DNA of 64,000 nucleotides from Chitinophaga hostae (GTDB taxonomy: Bacteria > Bacteroidota > Bacteroidia > Chitinophagales > Chitinophagaceae), in assembly GCF_018224885.1 (NCBI RefSeq), contig NZ_JAGTXB010000001.1, forward strand, positions 434,001-498,000. Direction: 5' to 3'. The notes beneath the pieces are model-generated. The model did not search any database and was not told the DNA's origin. It saw only the letters and a list, made by a program, of their open reading frames with translations. The translations under genes were made by a program, and so were the position numbers. Below, piece after piece: positions 24,456 through 34,659 of this stretch (the first letter of the stretch is position 1; every line of letters begins with the position of its first letter).

Positions 24456-24998
24456 ATGCATACCGGCGATTCACACCACTCCAACCACCAGCTAAAGTCA
24501 TTATTTGACCTGCTATACCTGCGCCTATGCCGTTTTGCAGACCAAATCATCGCTGATTCCGCTGCTGCAGAGGATATCGTTCAGGAAGCCTTCATCAAAT
24601 ACTGGCAACGTAACGCTGATATCACCGACCTGCAAGCCATTAAAACATTGCTCTATGTAATGGTGAGAAACGCCTGCTTCAACCACCTTAAGCACCGGAA
24701 GGTGGTGGAAAAATTCGCGCAAACACAAACGGAGGTGGCGGAGGAAGCGGCGGTACTCAAAGCGGAGGTATGGGGAGAGGTGTACCGGGCCATCGCTTCT
24801 TTGCCTGAAGGCTGCCGTAATGTTTTCAAGCTCAGCTACCTGGAAGGACTGAAAAACCAGGAAATTGCTGATGAACTGAAGATTTCCATTAATACGGTAA
24901 AAACGCAGAAAGCCCGGGCGCTGGAGTTATTAAAGCTCCGGTTGAAGCCGGAGGCCTTCCTGCTATTATGTCTCCTTGTTTCAGAAAAATATTTTTAG
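24456..24998 (+). CDS. ECF-type RNA polymerase sigma factor
   Basis: A 180-residue ECF sigma factor of the kind that controls SusC/D loci in Bacteroidota. Region 2 spans about 16-85, with IIADSAAAEDIVQEAFIKYW and VMVRNACFNHLKHRK. Region 4 spans about 105-160, with LPEGCRNVFKLSYLEGLKN and EIADELKISINTVKTQKARA, the -35-binding HTH. The FecR-type anti-sigma gene follows 49 bp later, and the SusC transducer after that, giving the usual trans-envelope signalling cascade: substrate at SusC, N-terminal domain contact with FecR, release of sigma. The ATG at 24456 gives a typical short leader. Confidence 0.93.
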   Translation: MHTGDSHHSNHQLKSLFDLLYLRLCRFADQIIADSAAAEDIVQEAFIKYWQRNADITDLQAIKTLLYVMVRNACFNHLKHRKVVEKFAQTQTEVAEEAAVLKAEVWGEVYRAIASLPEGCRNVFKLSYLEGLKNQEIADELKISINTVKTQKARALELLKLRLKPEAFLLLCLLVSEKYF

Positions 24999-25047
24999 GT
25001 CTTTCACCCATTTGCAATCAGTAGATTGTTTATAGATATAGCAGCAC

Positions 25048-26187
25048 ATGGAATCATATAACCACCTGTATCACACGTCCCGGTTAATAGTGAAATATTG
25101 GGATAATACGTTATCTGAAGAAGAGCGCGTGGAGCTGGAGGCATGGGCGGCTGCGAGTGAGGGTAACAGGTTGTTGTTTGAGGAATTGAGTAAGGAAGAG
25201 GTGTTAAAGGAGGAGATGCGGGAGATGGGGAAGTATCATCCGCAGCGGGCCTGGGATCGTATTGAGGGAGAAGTGATGGTGAAGAGGATGGTGCCCTGGG
25301 GGCGCGTGGCAGCGGCCATGGCGTTGATCATACTGGCTATCGGTGCGAAGTGGTGGTATACGAGCAGGATGGAGCAATTGACGCCGGTAATCGCCAAAAC
25401 GCAGCAAACAAAGGGTAAACCGGTGTTGATCATGGGTAATGGAGAGGAAGTCGTGCTTAATGAAGCTAAAGATACGCTGTTAACGGAGCAGGGCGGCGCG
25501 GAAATCCGGCAGCAGGGCAATAAGCTGGCATATAAAGATGCTGGCGGGCCACTGGTATATAATACCCTGCAAATACCGCGGGGTACGGATTACAGTCTTA
25601 CGTTGAGCGATGGTACCCAGGTATGGCTGAATGCGGAATCATCTCTGCGTTTCCCGGTACATTTTACGGAAGGCAGTCGTAAAGTATATCTTACGGGAGA
25701 AGCTTACTTTGCGGTGGCGGCTAATGCAGCAAAGCCTTTCAGCGTAACTGCCGGACAAATAGAGGTGGCGGTATTGGGAACGGAGTTTAACATCATGGCC
25801 TACGACAATGAGCCGGCAATACAAACGGCTTTAGTCAGTGGCAGCGTGAAAATAAAGACGGGGGGGAAAGAAACCCTGCTGCAGCCAGGATGGGTAGGTA
25901 TTAGCCGTAACGGGAATACCACTACGCAGCAAATGGATATTGCTGCATTGACGGGCTGGAAAAGAGGCATGTTTGTATTTAGAAACGATGATATGAGTAC
26001 TGTTTTGCACCAGCTGGAGCGCTGGTATGATGTAACGGCGGTATACCCAACGGGAAAAGCAGGTAACCCGCATTTCACCGGCGCTATTAAGCGTTACGAT
26101 AATATAGAACAGGTACTGGAGATGTTAAATCAAACTGGAGGCGCCAGTTTTAAACTGAGTGGCCGACAAATAAATGTAGCATTTTAA
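25048..26187 (+). CDS. FecR-family anti-sigma factor
   Basis: A 379-residue inner-membrane anti-sigma factor. The cytoplasmic N-terminus (about 1-85) would bind the sigma factor, a single membrane helix VAAAMALIILAIGAKWWY lies at about 90-107, and the periplasmic part holds the FecR domain with GTDYSLTLSDGTQVWLNAES and GEAYFAVAANAAKPFSV (about 185-245). A DUF4974-like C-terminus, MFVFRNDDMSTVLHQLERWYDV, follows to the end. It lies between its sigma factor and the SusC gene. The length and domain order are normal for the family. Confidence 0.92.
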   Translation: MESYNHLYHTSRLIVKYWDNTLSEEERVELEAWAAASEGNRLLFEELSKEEVLKEEMREMGKYHPQRAWDRIEGEVMVKRMVPWGRVAAAMALIILAIGAKWWYTSRMEQLTPVIAKTQQTKGKPVLIMGNGEEVVLNEAKDTLLTEQGGAEIRQQGNKLAYKDAGGPLVYNTLQIPRGTDYSLTLSDGTQVWLNAESSLRFPVHFTEGSRKVYLTGEAYFAVAANAAKPFSVTAGQIEVAVLGTEFNIMAYDNEPAIQTALVSGSVKIKTGGKETLLQPGWVGISRNGNTTTQQMDIAALTGWKRGMFVFRNDDMSTVLHQLERWYDVTAVYPTGKAGNPHFTGAIKRYDNIEQVLEMLNQTGGASFKLSGRQINVAF

Positions 26188-26279
26188 TCAACAACCAACC
26201 AGTGTGATGCCAGAATGATACCCGGAGCGTTACGGGTAGATGATTGTCAGGCTCGCTGAACCAAAATCCCTTGTAGTCA

Positions 26280-29200
26280 ATGAAACGATTGTTCATATTA
26301 CTGCTTTGTATGCAGTATATAGTGCCGCTGTGTGCGCAGTCAGTCACCGCGAGTCTGCAGAATGTGCCTGCAGAGAAAGCATTCGCCGTTATTCAACAAC
26401 AAACCGGGTACGAGTTTTTATATAATAACGAGTCGGTAAGAAAGGCGGGCACTATAAATCTGTCGGTAAAACAGGCAACGCTGGAAGCGGCTTTACAGCA
26501 GTGTTTCAGCCAGATCCCTTTTACCTGGAAGGTGGTGGATAAAACGATTGTGGTGAGTCCCCGGCCGGTATCGGCAACGGCAGAGTATACTATCAGCGGG
26601 TGGGTATTGTCTTCCGACAGCAGGCAGCCGCTTGTGGGCGCTACTATTCGTGTGAAAGGGACCGATAAAGGCGCCGCCAGTAATGGCAGCGGTGCGTTTT
26701 CGATCACCACAGGCGTACAGCATCCGCTGTTGCAGGTGTCATTTCTGGGGTATGTTAGTAAGGAAGTCAGAGCAGAAGATGACATGGTTATTTATCTGGA
26801 GGAAGATAAGAAAAAACTCAGCGAAGTAGTGGTTACTACAGGCTATATCACACTGCCGAAGGAACGCGCTACCGGCTCTTTTTCGCAGGTCGACAAGTCC
26901 CAGCTGGATAAACGCATCTCCACCAATATACTCGATAAGCTGGAAGGTCTTAGTACAGGTTTATCTTTTTTAAGAAGTGTTACTTCCGATAAACCTAAGC
27001 TGAGCCTGCGTGGCCGCAGTACGCTCTTCTCTGAAGATCAGCCCCTGATCGTGGTAAACGGTTTCCCGATAGAGGGTGATCTGAACAGCATCGATCCGGA
27101 TGATGTGGAGAGCATCACGATCCTGAAAGATGCAGCAGCGGCGTCTATTTGGGGTGTTCGTGCAGCCAATGGCGTAATTGTGATCACTACCCGCCAGGGC
27201 AAATTCAACCAGCGCCCTTCGGTGGAGGCAAGAACAAATATTGTTTTTGGAAGAAAGCCGGACTACAGCCAGCTGCACCTGATGAGCACCAGTGATTATA
27301 TAGATGCGCAACAAATTTTGTTTAAGGCAGGCCGGTTTAATAACCTGTTCACCCCCGGCAGCACCATTCCTATCCCGGAAGCAGTGCAGATCTGGAAAGA
27401 TGAAAAAGACGGAAAGATCAGCAGCAGCGTAGCTACACAAAAAATTAATGCGCTCCGGGATATCGATATTCTGAACGACTACAGCCGCTTATTCACCAGG
27501 AACACTTTAACCCAGCAGTACCAGGTAAATGTAAGTGGCGGTGGTGAAAACATGCAGTATTATCTATCTGCAGGATATGATAAAAACGCAAACTATATGG
27601 TGGGCAACGATTATGAGCGATTTACGCTGAATACCAGCAACACGGTTCGCGTTACCAAAAAACTGGAACTCAGCATCGCGGGACAGCTGTCTCAGGGCAA
27701 CACCAGCAACCCTTTTGATGTAACGGGCAGCTCCCCCTTTGACATCATTGCCGGAACACGCAGTGCTACCAATATAGCTGCCCAGATCCCTTCCCCCTAC
27801 TCCCGGCTGGTCGACGATAAGGGCAATGCCTTGAAAGTTCCCTGGAGGTACAATGAAGCATTTAAACAAGCTAACTATGGTCAGGGATTCCTGAACATGG
27901 ACTACTACCCGCTCACCGAATTCCAGTTAATGAACCGGCAGGTAAAGAGTATGGCCGTTAACGTTAGACTCGGTGTTAACTACGAGATCGCCAAAGGCCT
28001 GAACCTGGATCTGAAATACAACCTGGAAAAAAACAACGGGTCAGACAGGGACCTGCAGGATCAAAACACATTTATGGTCAGGGATAACGTAAATCTCTTC
28101 TCAGAAGTAATGCCTGATGGCGAGCAGGTAAGGCATCTGCCGCTGGGGGATATTTTAACGCTTGCAAAAAATGACCTCACCGCGCAAACTTTCCGCGGAC
28201 AGCTGAACTTTAACCGCAACTGGCGTGAAAAACATACAATAGCAGCTATTGCCGGTGCAGAGTCAAGGGAAATTTTGAGAGAAGGAAGCCGGCAACGCCT
28301 CTTTGGATACAACGATCGCACACTGCAATATGCAGATGTGGATATGGTCACGCAATTCCCGAACTATTACGGTTTCACCAATTCTATTAGCAGTATACTC
28401 GGCGTAGGCGCACCGGTAACTTATATAAAGGACCGTTTCATTTCTTACTTTACCAATGCTTCTTATACTTACCTCAATAAATATACTTTATCCGCCAGTG
28501 GCCGTATAGATGGCTCCAATCTTTTTGGAGTTCAGCGCAATCGCCGCCTGAACCCACTTTGGTCAGTAGGCGCCGCCTGGCAGTTACAGCGCGAAAAATT
28601 CTTTCACGCCGAATGGGTGGATATGCTGAAACTCCGTGCTACCTATGGTTTCAACGGTAATATCAATAAAACAGCCACTGCTTATACCACGGCTAATCTT
28701 ATGACATCCGGCGAAAACGCCACTTCCTATATCCCGTATGCGACTATTATTAACCCCGCCAATCCTAATCTCCGTTGGGAAAAAGTAGCGCAGGTAAACC
28801 TCGGCGCCGACTTCGCGCTTTTTCATGAATCACTGAATGGCTCGCTGGAGTATTTTAATAAGCGTGCACAGGATCTTTTTGGAAGCGCCTTCCTGGCCCC
28901 ATCCACCGGCTTCAACAGCATCAGCAGCAACATTGCGGAAATGCGTACGCAGGGCTGGGAACTGAAACTGGACTCGCGTAATATCAGCACAAATAACTTC
29001 AGGTGGAACACCACTTTTATGCTGAGTGTGGCAAAAGATAAAGTGACTAAATTTTATAATACGGGCAGCAGTATGAGTCCGTCATTCTTCCTGCTGTATG
29101 GAGGACGCGATGATGACGACCGGTCTACTTACCTGCCGGTAGAAGGATATCCTTTATTTGGCCTCTGGGCCTATCCATGGGGCGGACTGGATGCAAAAGG

Positions 29201-29810
29201 GAATGCGGGGATTATCGGGCCCGACGGCAAACGCATCACAGATCGTTTTGAGGCCGGACGCATTTATGATAACATTTATAAGTTGAAGTATATGGGTGCG
29301 GTAAACCCGCCGGTATTTGGCAGTCTGGCCAATACTTTTTCTTATAAACAACTAAGCCTTACAGTAAATATCCTGTATAAACTGGGCCACTATTATCGTG
29401 GCAGCGATCCGGGATACTATACCATGGCGGCAATGTACCAGCGCGGGCCCGATAGCTTTAAAGATCGCTGGAAACAGGCCGGCGATGAAGCAAAAACAAA
29501 TATTCCTGCCTTTACCGGCGTAAGAGCGCAGGACCGGACCAATAATGACTTCTACCAGTTTTCAGATGTGAATGTGGAGAAAGCAGATCATGTACGCCTG
29601 CAGGATGTACTGTTAAGTTACGATATCACCCGGCAAACCTTGGCCAGTTTGCCCGTGAACCGTATCACACTATATGCGCAGGCCAGTAACCTGGGCATTA
29701 TCTGGAGAGCGAATAAACACGGAATAGATCCTGACTATGCACCACAAACATTTTCTTCAGTGATGCCACCAGTGCGCACACTGGCAATAGGCGCCAAGGT
29801 AGGTTTCTGA
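26280..29810 (+). CDS. SusC/RagA-family TonB-dependent receptor with STN domain
   Basis: A 1176-residue outer-membrane transporter. After a signal peptide (MKRLFILLLCMQYIVPLCAQ) come an STN/secretin-TonB short domain (about 25-90, ending KVVDKTIVVSPR) for signalling to FecR, then a carboxypeptidase-regulatory-like domain (ISGWVLSSDSRQPLVGATI, about 103-185), a TonB box-like VVVTTGY, and a plug with LRGRSTLFSEDQPLIVVNG and AAAASIWGVRAANGVIVITT. The remaining ~850 residues are a beta-barrel with the SusC-type C-terminus. It pairs with the SusD gene 20 bp downstream. The substrate is unknown; no glycosidase is encoded immediately beside it, and the TlpA-like neighbour hints at peptide or protein-derived ligands. 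Confidence 0.95.
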   Translation: MKRLFILLLCMQYIVPLCAQSVTASLQNVPAEKAFAVIQQQTGYEFLYNNESVRKAGTINLSVKQATLEAALQQCFSQIPFTWKVVDKTIVVSPRPVSATAEYTISGWVLSSDSRQPLVGATIRVKGTDKGAASNGSGAFSITTGVQHPLLQVSFLGYVSKEVRAEDDMVIYLEEDKKKLSEVVVTTGYITLPKERATGSFSQVDKSQLDKRISTNILDKLEGLSTGLSFLRSVTSDKPKLSLRGRSTLFSEDQPLIVVNGFPIEGDLNSIDPDDVESITILKDAAAASIWGVRAANGVIVITTRQGKFNQRPSVEARTNIVFGRKPDYSQLHLMSTSDYIDAQQILFKAGRFNNLFTPGSTIPIPEAVQIWKDEKDGKISSSVATQKINALRDIDILNDYSRLFTRNTLTQQYQVNVSGGGENMQYYLSAGYDKNANYMVGNDYERFTLNTSNTVRVTKKLELSIAGQLSQGNTSNPFDVTGSSPFDIIAGTRSATNIAAQIPSPYSRLVDDKGNALKVPWRYNEAFKQANYGQGFLNMDYYPLTEFQLMNRQVKSMAVNVRLGVNYEIAKGLNLDLKYNLEKNNGSDRDLQDQNTFMVRDNVNLFSEVMPDGEQVRHLPLGDILTLAKNDLTAQTFRGQLNFNRNWREKHTIAAIAGAESREILREGSRQRLFGYNDRTLQYADVDMVTQFPNYYGFTNSISSILGVGAPVTYIKDRFISYFTNASYTYLNKYTLSASGRIDGSNLFGVQRNRRLNPLWSVGAAWQLQREKFFHAEWVDMLKLRATYGFNGNINKTATAYTTANLMTSGENATSYIPYATIINPANPNLRWEKVAQVNLGADFALFHESLNGSLEYFNKRAQDLFGSAFLAPSTGFNSISSNIAEMRTQGWELKLDSRNISTNNFRWNTTFMLSVAKDKVTKFYNTGSSMSPSFFLLYGGRDDDDRSTYLPVEGYPLFGLWAYPWGGLDAKGNAGIIGPDGKRITDRFEAGRIYDNIYKLKYMGAVNPPVFGSLANTFSYKQLSLTVNILYKLGHYYRGSDPGYYTMAAMYQRGPDSFKDRWKQAGDEAKTNIPAFTGVRAQDRTNNDFYQFSDVNVEKADHVRLQDVLLSYDITRQTLASLPVNRITLYAQASNLGIIWRANKHGIDPDYAPQTFSSVMPPVRTLAIGAKVGF

Positions 29811-29830
29811 TCACATCAAACAACTAAGCA

Positions 29831-31204
29831 ATGAAGAAGAAGAAATTTATAATATTTGCTTTCATACTGGCTTTTGCCGGCTGCAAAGATTACCTCGATA
29901 TACAGCCGAAAGACAAGCTCATTCCAGGCGGGGTAGAAGATTTCCGTTTACTGCTCGATGATCAGTGGACCATGACGCTAACACCAGGGATCGCTGATAT
30001 CATGGCAGATGATCTTTTTTTAACGGAAGATCAATATGGGGATGTGCCACAGGACTACTTCCAGCGATCCTACACCTGGAGCCGGGACCTCTTTACCGCC
30101 GATGAGGATATCCGGGACTGGAGCGCGCCATATACAATAATTTTTTATGCCAATACCATCCTGGAAGGCCTGGCGGCTAACCCAACCGGCTTGCAGGAAG
30201 CACGTAACCAGGTGCAGGGAGAAGCTGATTTTTATCGTGCCTATGCATACTTTAACCTGCTGAATACTTTTGCAAAACAGTACAATGCAGCTACCGCGGA
30301 TAAAGACTTGGGCGTGCCGCTTCGCCTATCATCTGATGTAACGGCGCCGGTTACACGTAATAGTGTAAAAGAAGTATATACACGGATCCTCACGGATGTG
30401 AACGACGCTATAAAGCTGTTGCCGGTAAAGGCGCCATTTAAAACAAGACCCTCCCGCGCCGCGGCCCATGCGCTGGCAGCCCGTATTTACCTGCAAATGG
30501 GGGATTACGACCGGGCCATGGAGCAGGCCACCGCTGGTATTTCTCTCCAAAATACCCTGCTGGATTACAGGACGGTAGATCCGAATAATTCTCCTTTCGA
30601 TGCAGTGTTTCCGGTAACAGTCGTGAGCAATCCTGAAGTAATTTTTATTTCATCTACTACAGGGATGTACGCGAAAAATTATTCCATCTCTTCAGATATG
30701 CATAAGCTTTACAATGTCCATGACCTGCGCGCGTCTTTATTTTTCAGAGAGATACCGGATCAGGGTAACTATCAGTACATCGGTAGTTATAACGATGGCG
30801 GCAGTACGAATGTGCCGAGTCCTTTTTCCGGGTTTACGGTGGCAGAATTGTATCTGATCCGCGCGGAATGCTATGCGCGTAAAAACGAAACCGGTAAAGC
30901 AATGGATGACCTGAATGCCTTACTGGTAAATCGTTTCGAAGAAGGTTCCTTTCAACCTGCAACGGCCGGCTCTCCTAAGGTAGCCCTGAGAATAATACTG
31001 CAGGAACGCCGGAAGGAACTCATTTTCAGAAACCTCCGTCTCATGGACCTCAAACGCCTGAATGCAGACCCGGAATATGCTATAACGTTAACGCGCACAC
31101 TAAATGACGAAACATTCACCTTGCCGCCCGGAGATAACCGGTACGTTTTTCCTATTCCTGCAAAAGAAATTACTGCCACTCACCTGGAACAAAACCCCAG
31201 GTAA
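29831..31204 (+). CDS. RagB/SusD-family nutrient-binding lipoprotein
   Basis: A 457-residue SusD-type outer-membrane lipoprotein forming the lid of the SusC transporter. The lipobox is FAFILAFAGC, with the lipidated Cys near residue 18, followed by KDYLDIQPKDKL, the standard start. Helical TPR-like repeats include RAAAHALAARIYLQMGDYDRA (interrupted), and the C-terminal RRKELIFRNLRLMDLKRL and YVFPIPAKEI are typical SusD endings. It is 20 bp downstream of SusC and 10 bp upstream of the TlpA-like gene. The ligand cannot be inferred. Confidence 0.94.
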   Translation: MKKKKFIIFAFILAFAGCKDYLDIQPKDKLIPGGVEDFRLLLDDQWTMTLTPGIADIMADDLFLTEDQYGDVPQDYFQRSYTWSRDLFTADEDIRDWSAPYTIIFYANTILEGLAANPTGLQEARNQVQGEADFYRAYAYFNLLNTFAKQYNAATADKDLGVPLRLSSDVTAPVTRNSVKEVYTRILTDVNDAIKLLPVKAPFKTRPSRAAAHALAARIYLQMGDYDRAMEQATAGISLQNTLLDYRTVDPNNSPFDAVFPVTVVSNPEVIFISSTTGMYAKNYSISSDMHKLYNVHDLRASLFFREIPDQGNYQYIGSYNDGGSTNVPSPFSGFTVAELYLIRAECYARKNETGKAMDDLNALLVNRFEEGSFQPATAGSPKVALRIILQERRKELIFRNLRLMDLKRLNADPEYAITLTRTLNDETFTLPPGDNRYVFPIPAKEITATHLEQNPR

Positions 31205-31214
31205 ATTATACAAC

Positions 31215-32693
31215 ATGCGAGTTATTTTCATTTTTCTCATAGCATTGATTGCCACATCGGTAGCAAATGCACAGCAAAAGTTTAATAAGCCTGTCAGAAG
31301 TAGTCTTACTTTAACAGCCCATCATGTAAAAGGAAAATTCCGGTTGGAACAATTATCCACCGCTACAAATGCCCTGCTGCGCAGAACTCCGCCGGCACTG
31401 ATGCTGCCAACGGATAGTACAGCACACCTTACCTGGGTCACCAACATCAGCGAACCGGTGATTATTAACCTGCTATTGATGAGCGGGTCGGCCACGGCTT
31501 CGCAGAAGGTTTACCTCCAACCCGGCGATTCGTTAAGCCTGGTGTTTAATAACCAGGATACCACGGATCATGATATCATGATGGATACCCTGCGCTCCAA
31601 GGCAGGCGCACTCAATAACGCCCTGGCCTGGTATGAGTTCACCAACAGCATTTTCGCAAAAGTCATGTGGGATCGCTTTGAAACAAAGCAGGCTTCGCTT
31701 TCTTTCATGCAGCAGCAGCTGAAAACAATGGATAGCATTTATGCAAAGGCGCAACAGATAGCCGGCAATAATAATTACCTGCAGGCAATGCATGCTTTCA
31801 ACATGATCAATACCCGTAATTACTGCTGGTGGTATTGTGATGAAAACAAGATGACGGGTGCCATACCGGCATCGCTGGCAGCGCCGGCTTATGATGATAA
31901 AGCCTTCGGACTGTTTAATCAACCCGTTTTTATTAAACATATTCTTCCGGGAGAAGTGAAAGGCGGGTTCTTTTTCCTGTACGATTGGATGCTCAAGCAA
32001 CGATTTAAAAAGGAACGTGCAACTATGACGAACGATAGCACCAAAATGGCGTTTATCGGCAAAAAAGCATTAGGTCTGAGCACCTATGCACCCTTCAGAG
32101 AGCTGGTGCAGTACTGGTATATAAAGGATGTATATTTTCCTTACCTGCAACAAAGTCATTCTGTTTCAGAGCTGGCCGTTGCCCGGAAACTGGCTGCCAC
32201 CGCAGCCGCGCCGGTAAAAGATACTGCCCTCCAAAACCGTTTGCAGCAACTGATCGTTACCATGGGCAATGTGCTGCCAGGCACGCCTGGACTCAATTTC
32301 GCGCTGGAAGATCATAAAGGTAAGATCTGGCACTTCGGTGATCTTAAAGGTAAAGTAGTATACATCGACGTGTGGACTACCTGGTGTGGCCCCTGTCGCG
32401 AGGAAGCGCCGCTGTTTGAGAAAATGGCCGCTGACTATGCAGGTAAGGATATCGTGTTTTTAGGTATTTCGGCAGACAGACCTAAAGACAAGGCTACCTG
32501 GATAGAAATGGCCGGCCATAAGCAAACTTTACAACTATATTCCGGCGAAAAAACAGCTTTTATGCAGTATTACCAGGTCCCCGGGTACCCTACCTTCCTG
32601 CTTTTCGATAAAGAAGGAAAAGTAGTCAATGCAAATGCGCCAAGGCCCAGTTCAGAAAAATTGCTGAAGGATGTAATAAATAAGCTTTTATAA
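31215..32693 (+). CDS. TlpA-like thioredoxin-domain protein
   Basis: A 492-residue periplasmic protein with a signal peptide (MRVIFIFLIALIATSVANAQ), a ~330-residue helical/DUF-type N-terminal region, and a C-terminal AhpC-TSA/Redoxin domain. That domain carries VYIDVWTTWCGPCREEAP, where the active site is CGPC, and a PGYPTFLLFD cis-Pro segment. Such proteins are regular third genes of SusC/SusD operons in Chitinophagaceae and probably act as disulfide reductases in the periplasm. The ATG at 31215 was chosen for the signal peptide; the frame extends upstream to 31104 inside SusD. The gene ends before a strong terminator at 32781. Confidence 0.9.
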   Translation: MRVIFIFLIALIATSVANAQQKFNKPVRSSLTLTAHHVKGKFRLEQLSTATNALLRRTPPALMLPTDSTAHLTWVTNISEPVIINLLLMSGSATASQKVYLQPGDSLSLVFNNQDTTDHDIMMDTLRSKAGALNNALAWYEFTNSIFAKVMWDRFETKQASLSFMQQQLKTMDSIYAKAQQIAGNNNYLQAMHAFNMINTRNYCWWYCDENKMTGAIPASLAAPAYDDKAFGLFNQPVFIKHILPGEVKGGFFFLYDWMLKQRFKKERATMTNDSTKMAFIGKKALGLSTYAPFRELVQYWYIKDVYFPYLQQSHSVSELAVARKLAATAAAPVKDTALQNRLQQLIVTMGNVLPGTPGLNFALEDHKGKIWHFGDLKGKVVYIDVWTTWCGPCREEAPLFEKMAADYAGKDIVFLGISADRPKDKATWIEMAGHKQTLQLYSGEKTAFMQYYQVPGYPTFLLFDKEGKVVNANAPRPSSEKLLKDVINKLL

Positions 32694-32780
32694 GCAACTA
32701 ATAGGGGTAACGCCGCAGTTGCTGCGTCGTCGTTTAAAAGAGGACCACCTCTTCTTTCCGCCATAGTGTTACATAGATCG

Positions 32781-32815
32781 GAGGTTGTATCATTGGGGAT
32801 ACAACCTCTTTTTAT
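32781..32815. terminator. Bidirectional terminator between the TlpA-like gene and the ABC exporter
   Basis: GAGGTTGTATC (32781-32791) pairs perfectly with GATACAACCTC (32798-32808) around a 6-nt loop, followed by TTTTTAT. It ends the sigma-SusCD-TlpA operon on the plus strand and can also serve the convergent ABC gene, whose stop codon is at 32812-32814. Confidence 0.85.
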
Positions 32816-34659
32816 TTGTAGCCTGCTGCCTGCAACTCAAACAACTCCGCATACCGCCCCTTTTTGGCCAGCAGTTCTTCATGACTGCCGATTTCTGCCA
32901 ATGTCCCCTGTTCCAATACCAGTATGCGATTGGCCATGCGCACGGTGGAAAACCGGTGCGATATCAGCACGGCGGTTTTATCTTTCGTAAGGTCAGCAAA
33001 GCGCAGGAACACATTGTATTCTGCCCGGGCATCCAGTGCGGAGGTGGGCTCGTCTAATATGAGTAACTGCGCATCTTTCATATAAGCGCGCGCCAGCGCT
33101 ATCTTTTGCCATTCGCCGCCAGATAGCTCTATGCCCTGGTTAAAGCGGCGGCCAAGCATTTGATCATAGCCAAGCGGCATTTTTTCTATTAAAGGATAAG
33201 CGAGACTTTGTTTTGCCGCATCTTCAATCATCGGCTGGTTGCTGCTTTGCGCAATGTTACCAACGGCGATGTTTTGTGAAACAGTCATCTGGTAACGCTG
33301 AAAATCCTGGAATATAACGCCCACCTGGGTACGTAATTCTTTCAGGTCATATTCCCGGAGGTCTATGCCGTCTAACAAAATACGGCCTTCTACAGGATCG
33401 TACAAACGGGACAATAGCTTCACCAGCGTGGTTTTGCCGGCGCCGTTCTCCCCTACCAGCGCCAGTTTCTCCCCGGGATGCAGGGTGAAGTTCAGATGGC
33501 GGATGGCCCATTTGTCGGAGTTGATATATTTAAAACCCACATCTTCAAAAGTAAATCCCTGCCGCATGGGCTTAGGAAAAGCCCGCGGATGAACCGGATC
33601 CGTCATTTTAGGTTGTATCTCAAAATATTCGAACAGGTCACGCAGGTACAAAGCTCCCTGTGTGACCGCAGAAAAGCGGATCAGGATGCCCTGGAAAGTT
33701 GTGCGTAGTTGCCGGAACGATCCCGCCAGGAAGGCCAGATCACCTATGCTCAGGTGTCCGCTGATGGTTTGCATGATAATGATCACATAGGCGGCGTAAT
33801 AGCCGGCAGCACCCAATATGGCAAATATCGTCCCCCAGATGGAATCGCGGGTCTGCAACGCTTTTTTATCGGTGTAAAATTTATCAGAGATCACCCGGAA
33901 ACGGTTGATCAGGAAATTCGATAAGTCAAATACCTTCACCTCTTTGGCAGTTTCGTCGCTGGCCCCCAGGTAGCGGATATAATCCAGCTCCCGCCTGTCG
34001 GATGTTTGGCCCCAGGCCAGTTTATAGTAAAGGTCATTGAAATGCGATTCGTTTAAAAATGCAGGGATTACCGCCAGCAACAACAGCAATATCAACCAAG
34101 GGTTAAATAGCACCAGTCCCGCTGCCAGGAAAATAATGGTGATGATATCCTGTACCTGGCTTAACACCTGCGCCAACAGCACTGTTCTGCCAGTGGTTTG
34201 CTGGCGTGCGCGCTCCAGCTTATCATAAAATTCAGCATCTTCAAACTGGTCAAGATCCAGTTTGGCTGCATGTTCCATGATCTTTACAGAAGTATGGTTG
34301 GCAAACAGATCACCCAATAAACCATCCAACAGGGAGATGGCCCGGCTGAGCGCATCCGAAATAATGGCCAGGCCAAATTCAATGGCTACCAGCTGCCAGA
34401 GCCAGGTGGCGGAATGGTGAGGATCTTTGTTCAGGTGTACTACCTGGTCGATGATCAGTTTACCTACGTATAACAGCGACAATGGCATGGCGGATTGCGC
34501 TACCCTCAGCACGGTATTCGCAATAGTAAGACCAGGACTGGTTTGCCATACCATGCGGAAAAATGCCGGCAGGTTTTGTAACGCTGCCAGGCGCTCTTTA
34601 AAAGTCAGTTTTTCATCTTTGCCGGAACGCTTCTTTCCAGGGTTTCTCATTGCACTCAT
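32812..34659 (-). CDS. ABC transporter, fused permease and ATPase
   Basis: A 615-residue half-size ABC exporter. The N-terminal ~350 residues hold about six membrane helices (for example TWLWQLVAIEFGLAII, IIFLAAGLVLFNPWLILLLL, IWGTIFAILGAAGYYAAYVI). The ATPase has Walker A GENGAGKTTLVKLL (about 404-417), Q-loop GVIFQDFQRYQMTV, signature LSGGEWQKIALAR (about 513) and Walker B LLILDEPTSALD (about 536). It would work as a homodimer exporting an unknown compound. No obvious partner gene is nearby. The ATG at 34659 (MSAMRN) or one three codons later could be the start. Confidence 0.92.
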   Translation of the reverse strand: MSAMRNPGKKRSGKDEKLTFKERLAALQNLPAFFRMVWQTSPGLTIANTVLRVAQSAMPLSLLYVGKLIIDQVVHLNKDPHHSATWLWQLVAIEFGLAIISDALSRAISLLDGLLGDLFANHTSVKIMEHAAKLDLDQFEDAEFYDKLERARQQTTGRTVLLAQVLSQVQDIITIIFLAAGLVLFNPWLILLLLLAVIPAFLNESHFNDLYYKLAWGQTSDRRELDYIRYLGASDETAKEVKVFDLSNFLINRFRVISDKFYTDKKALQTRDSIWGTIFAILGAAGYYAAYVIIIMQTISGHLSIGDLAFLAGSFRQLRTTFQGILIRFSAVTQGALYLRDLFEYFEIQPKMTDPVHPRAFPKPMRQGFTFEDVGFKYINSDKWAIRHLNFTLHPGEKLALVGENGAGKTTLVKLLSRLYDPVEGRILLDGIDLREYDLKELRTQVGVIFQDFQRYQMTVSQNIAVGNIAQSSNQPMIEDAAKQSLAYPLIEKMPLGYDQMLGRRFNQGIELSGGEWQKIALARAYMKDAQLLILDEPTSALDARAEYNVFLRFADLTKDKTAVLISHRFSTVRMANRILVLEQGTLAEIGSHEELLAKKGRYAELFELQAAGYK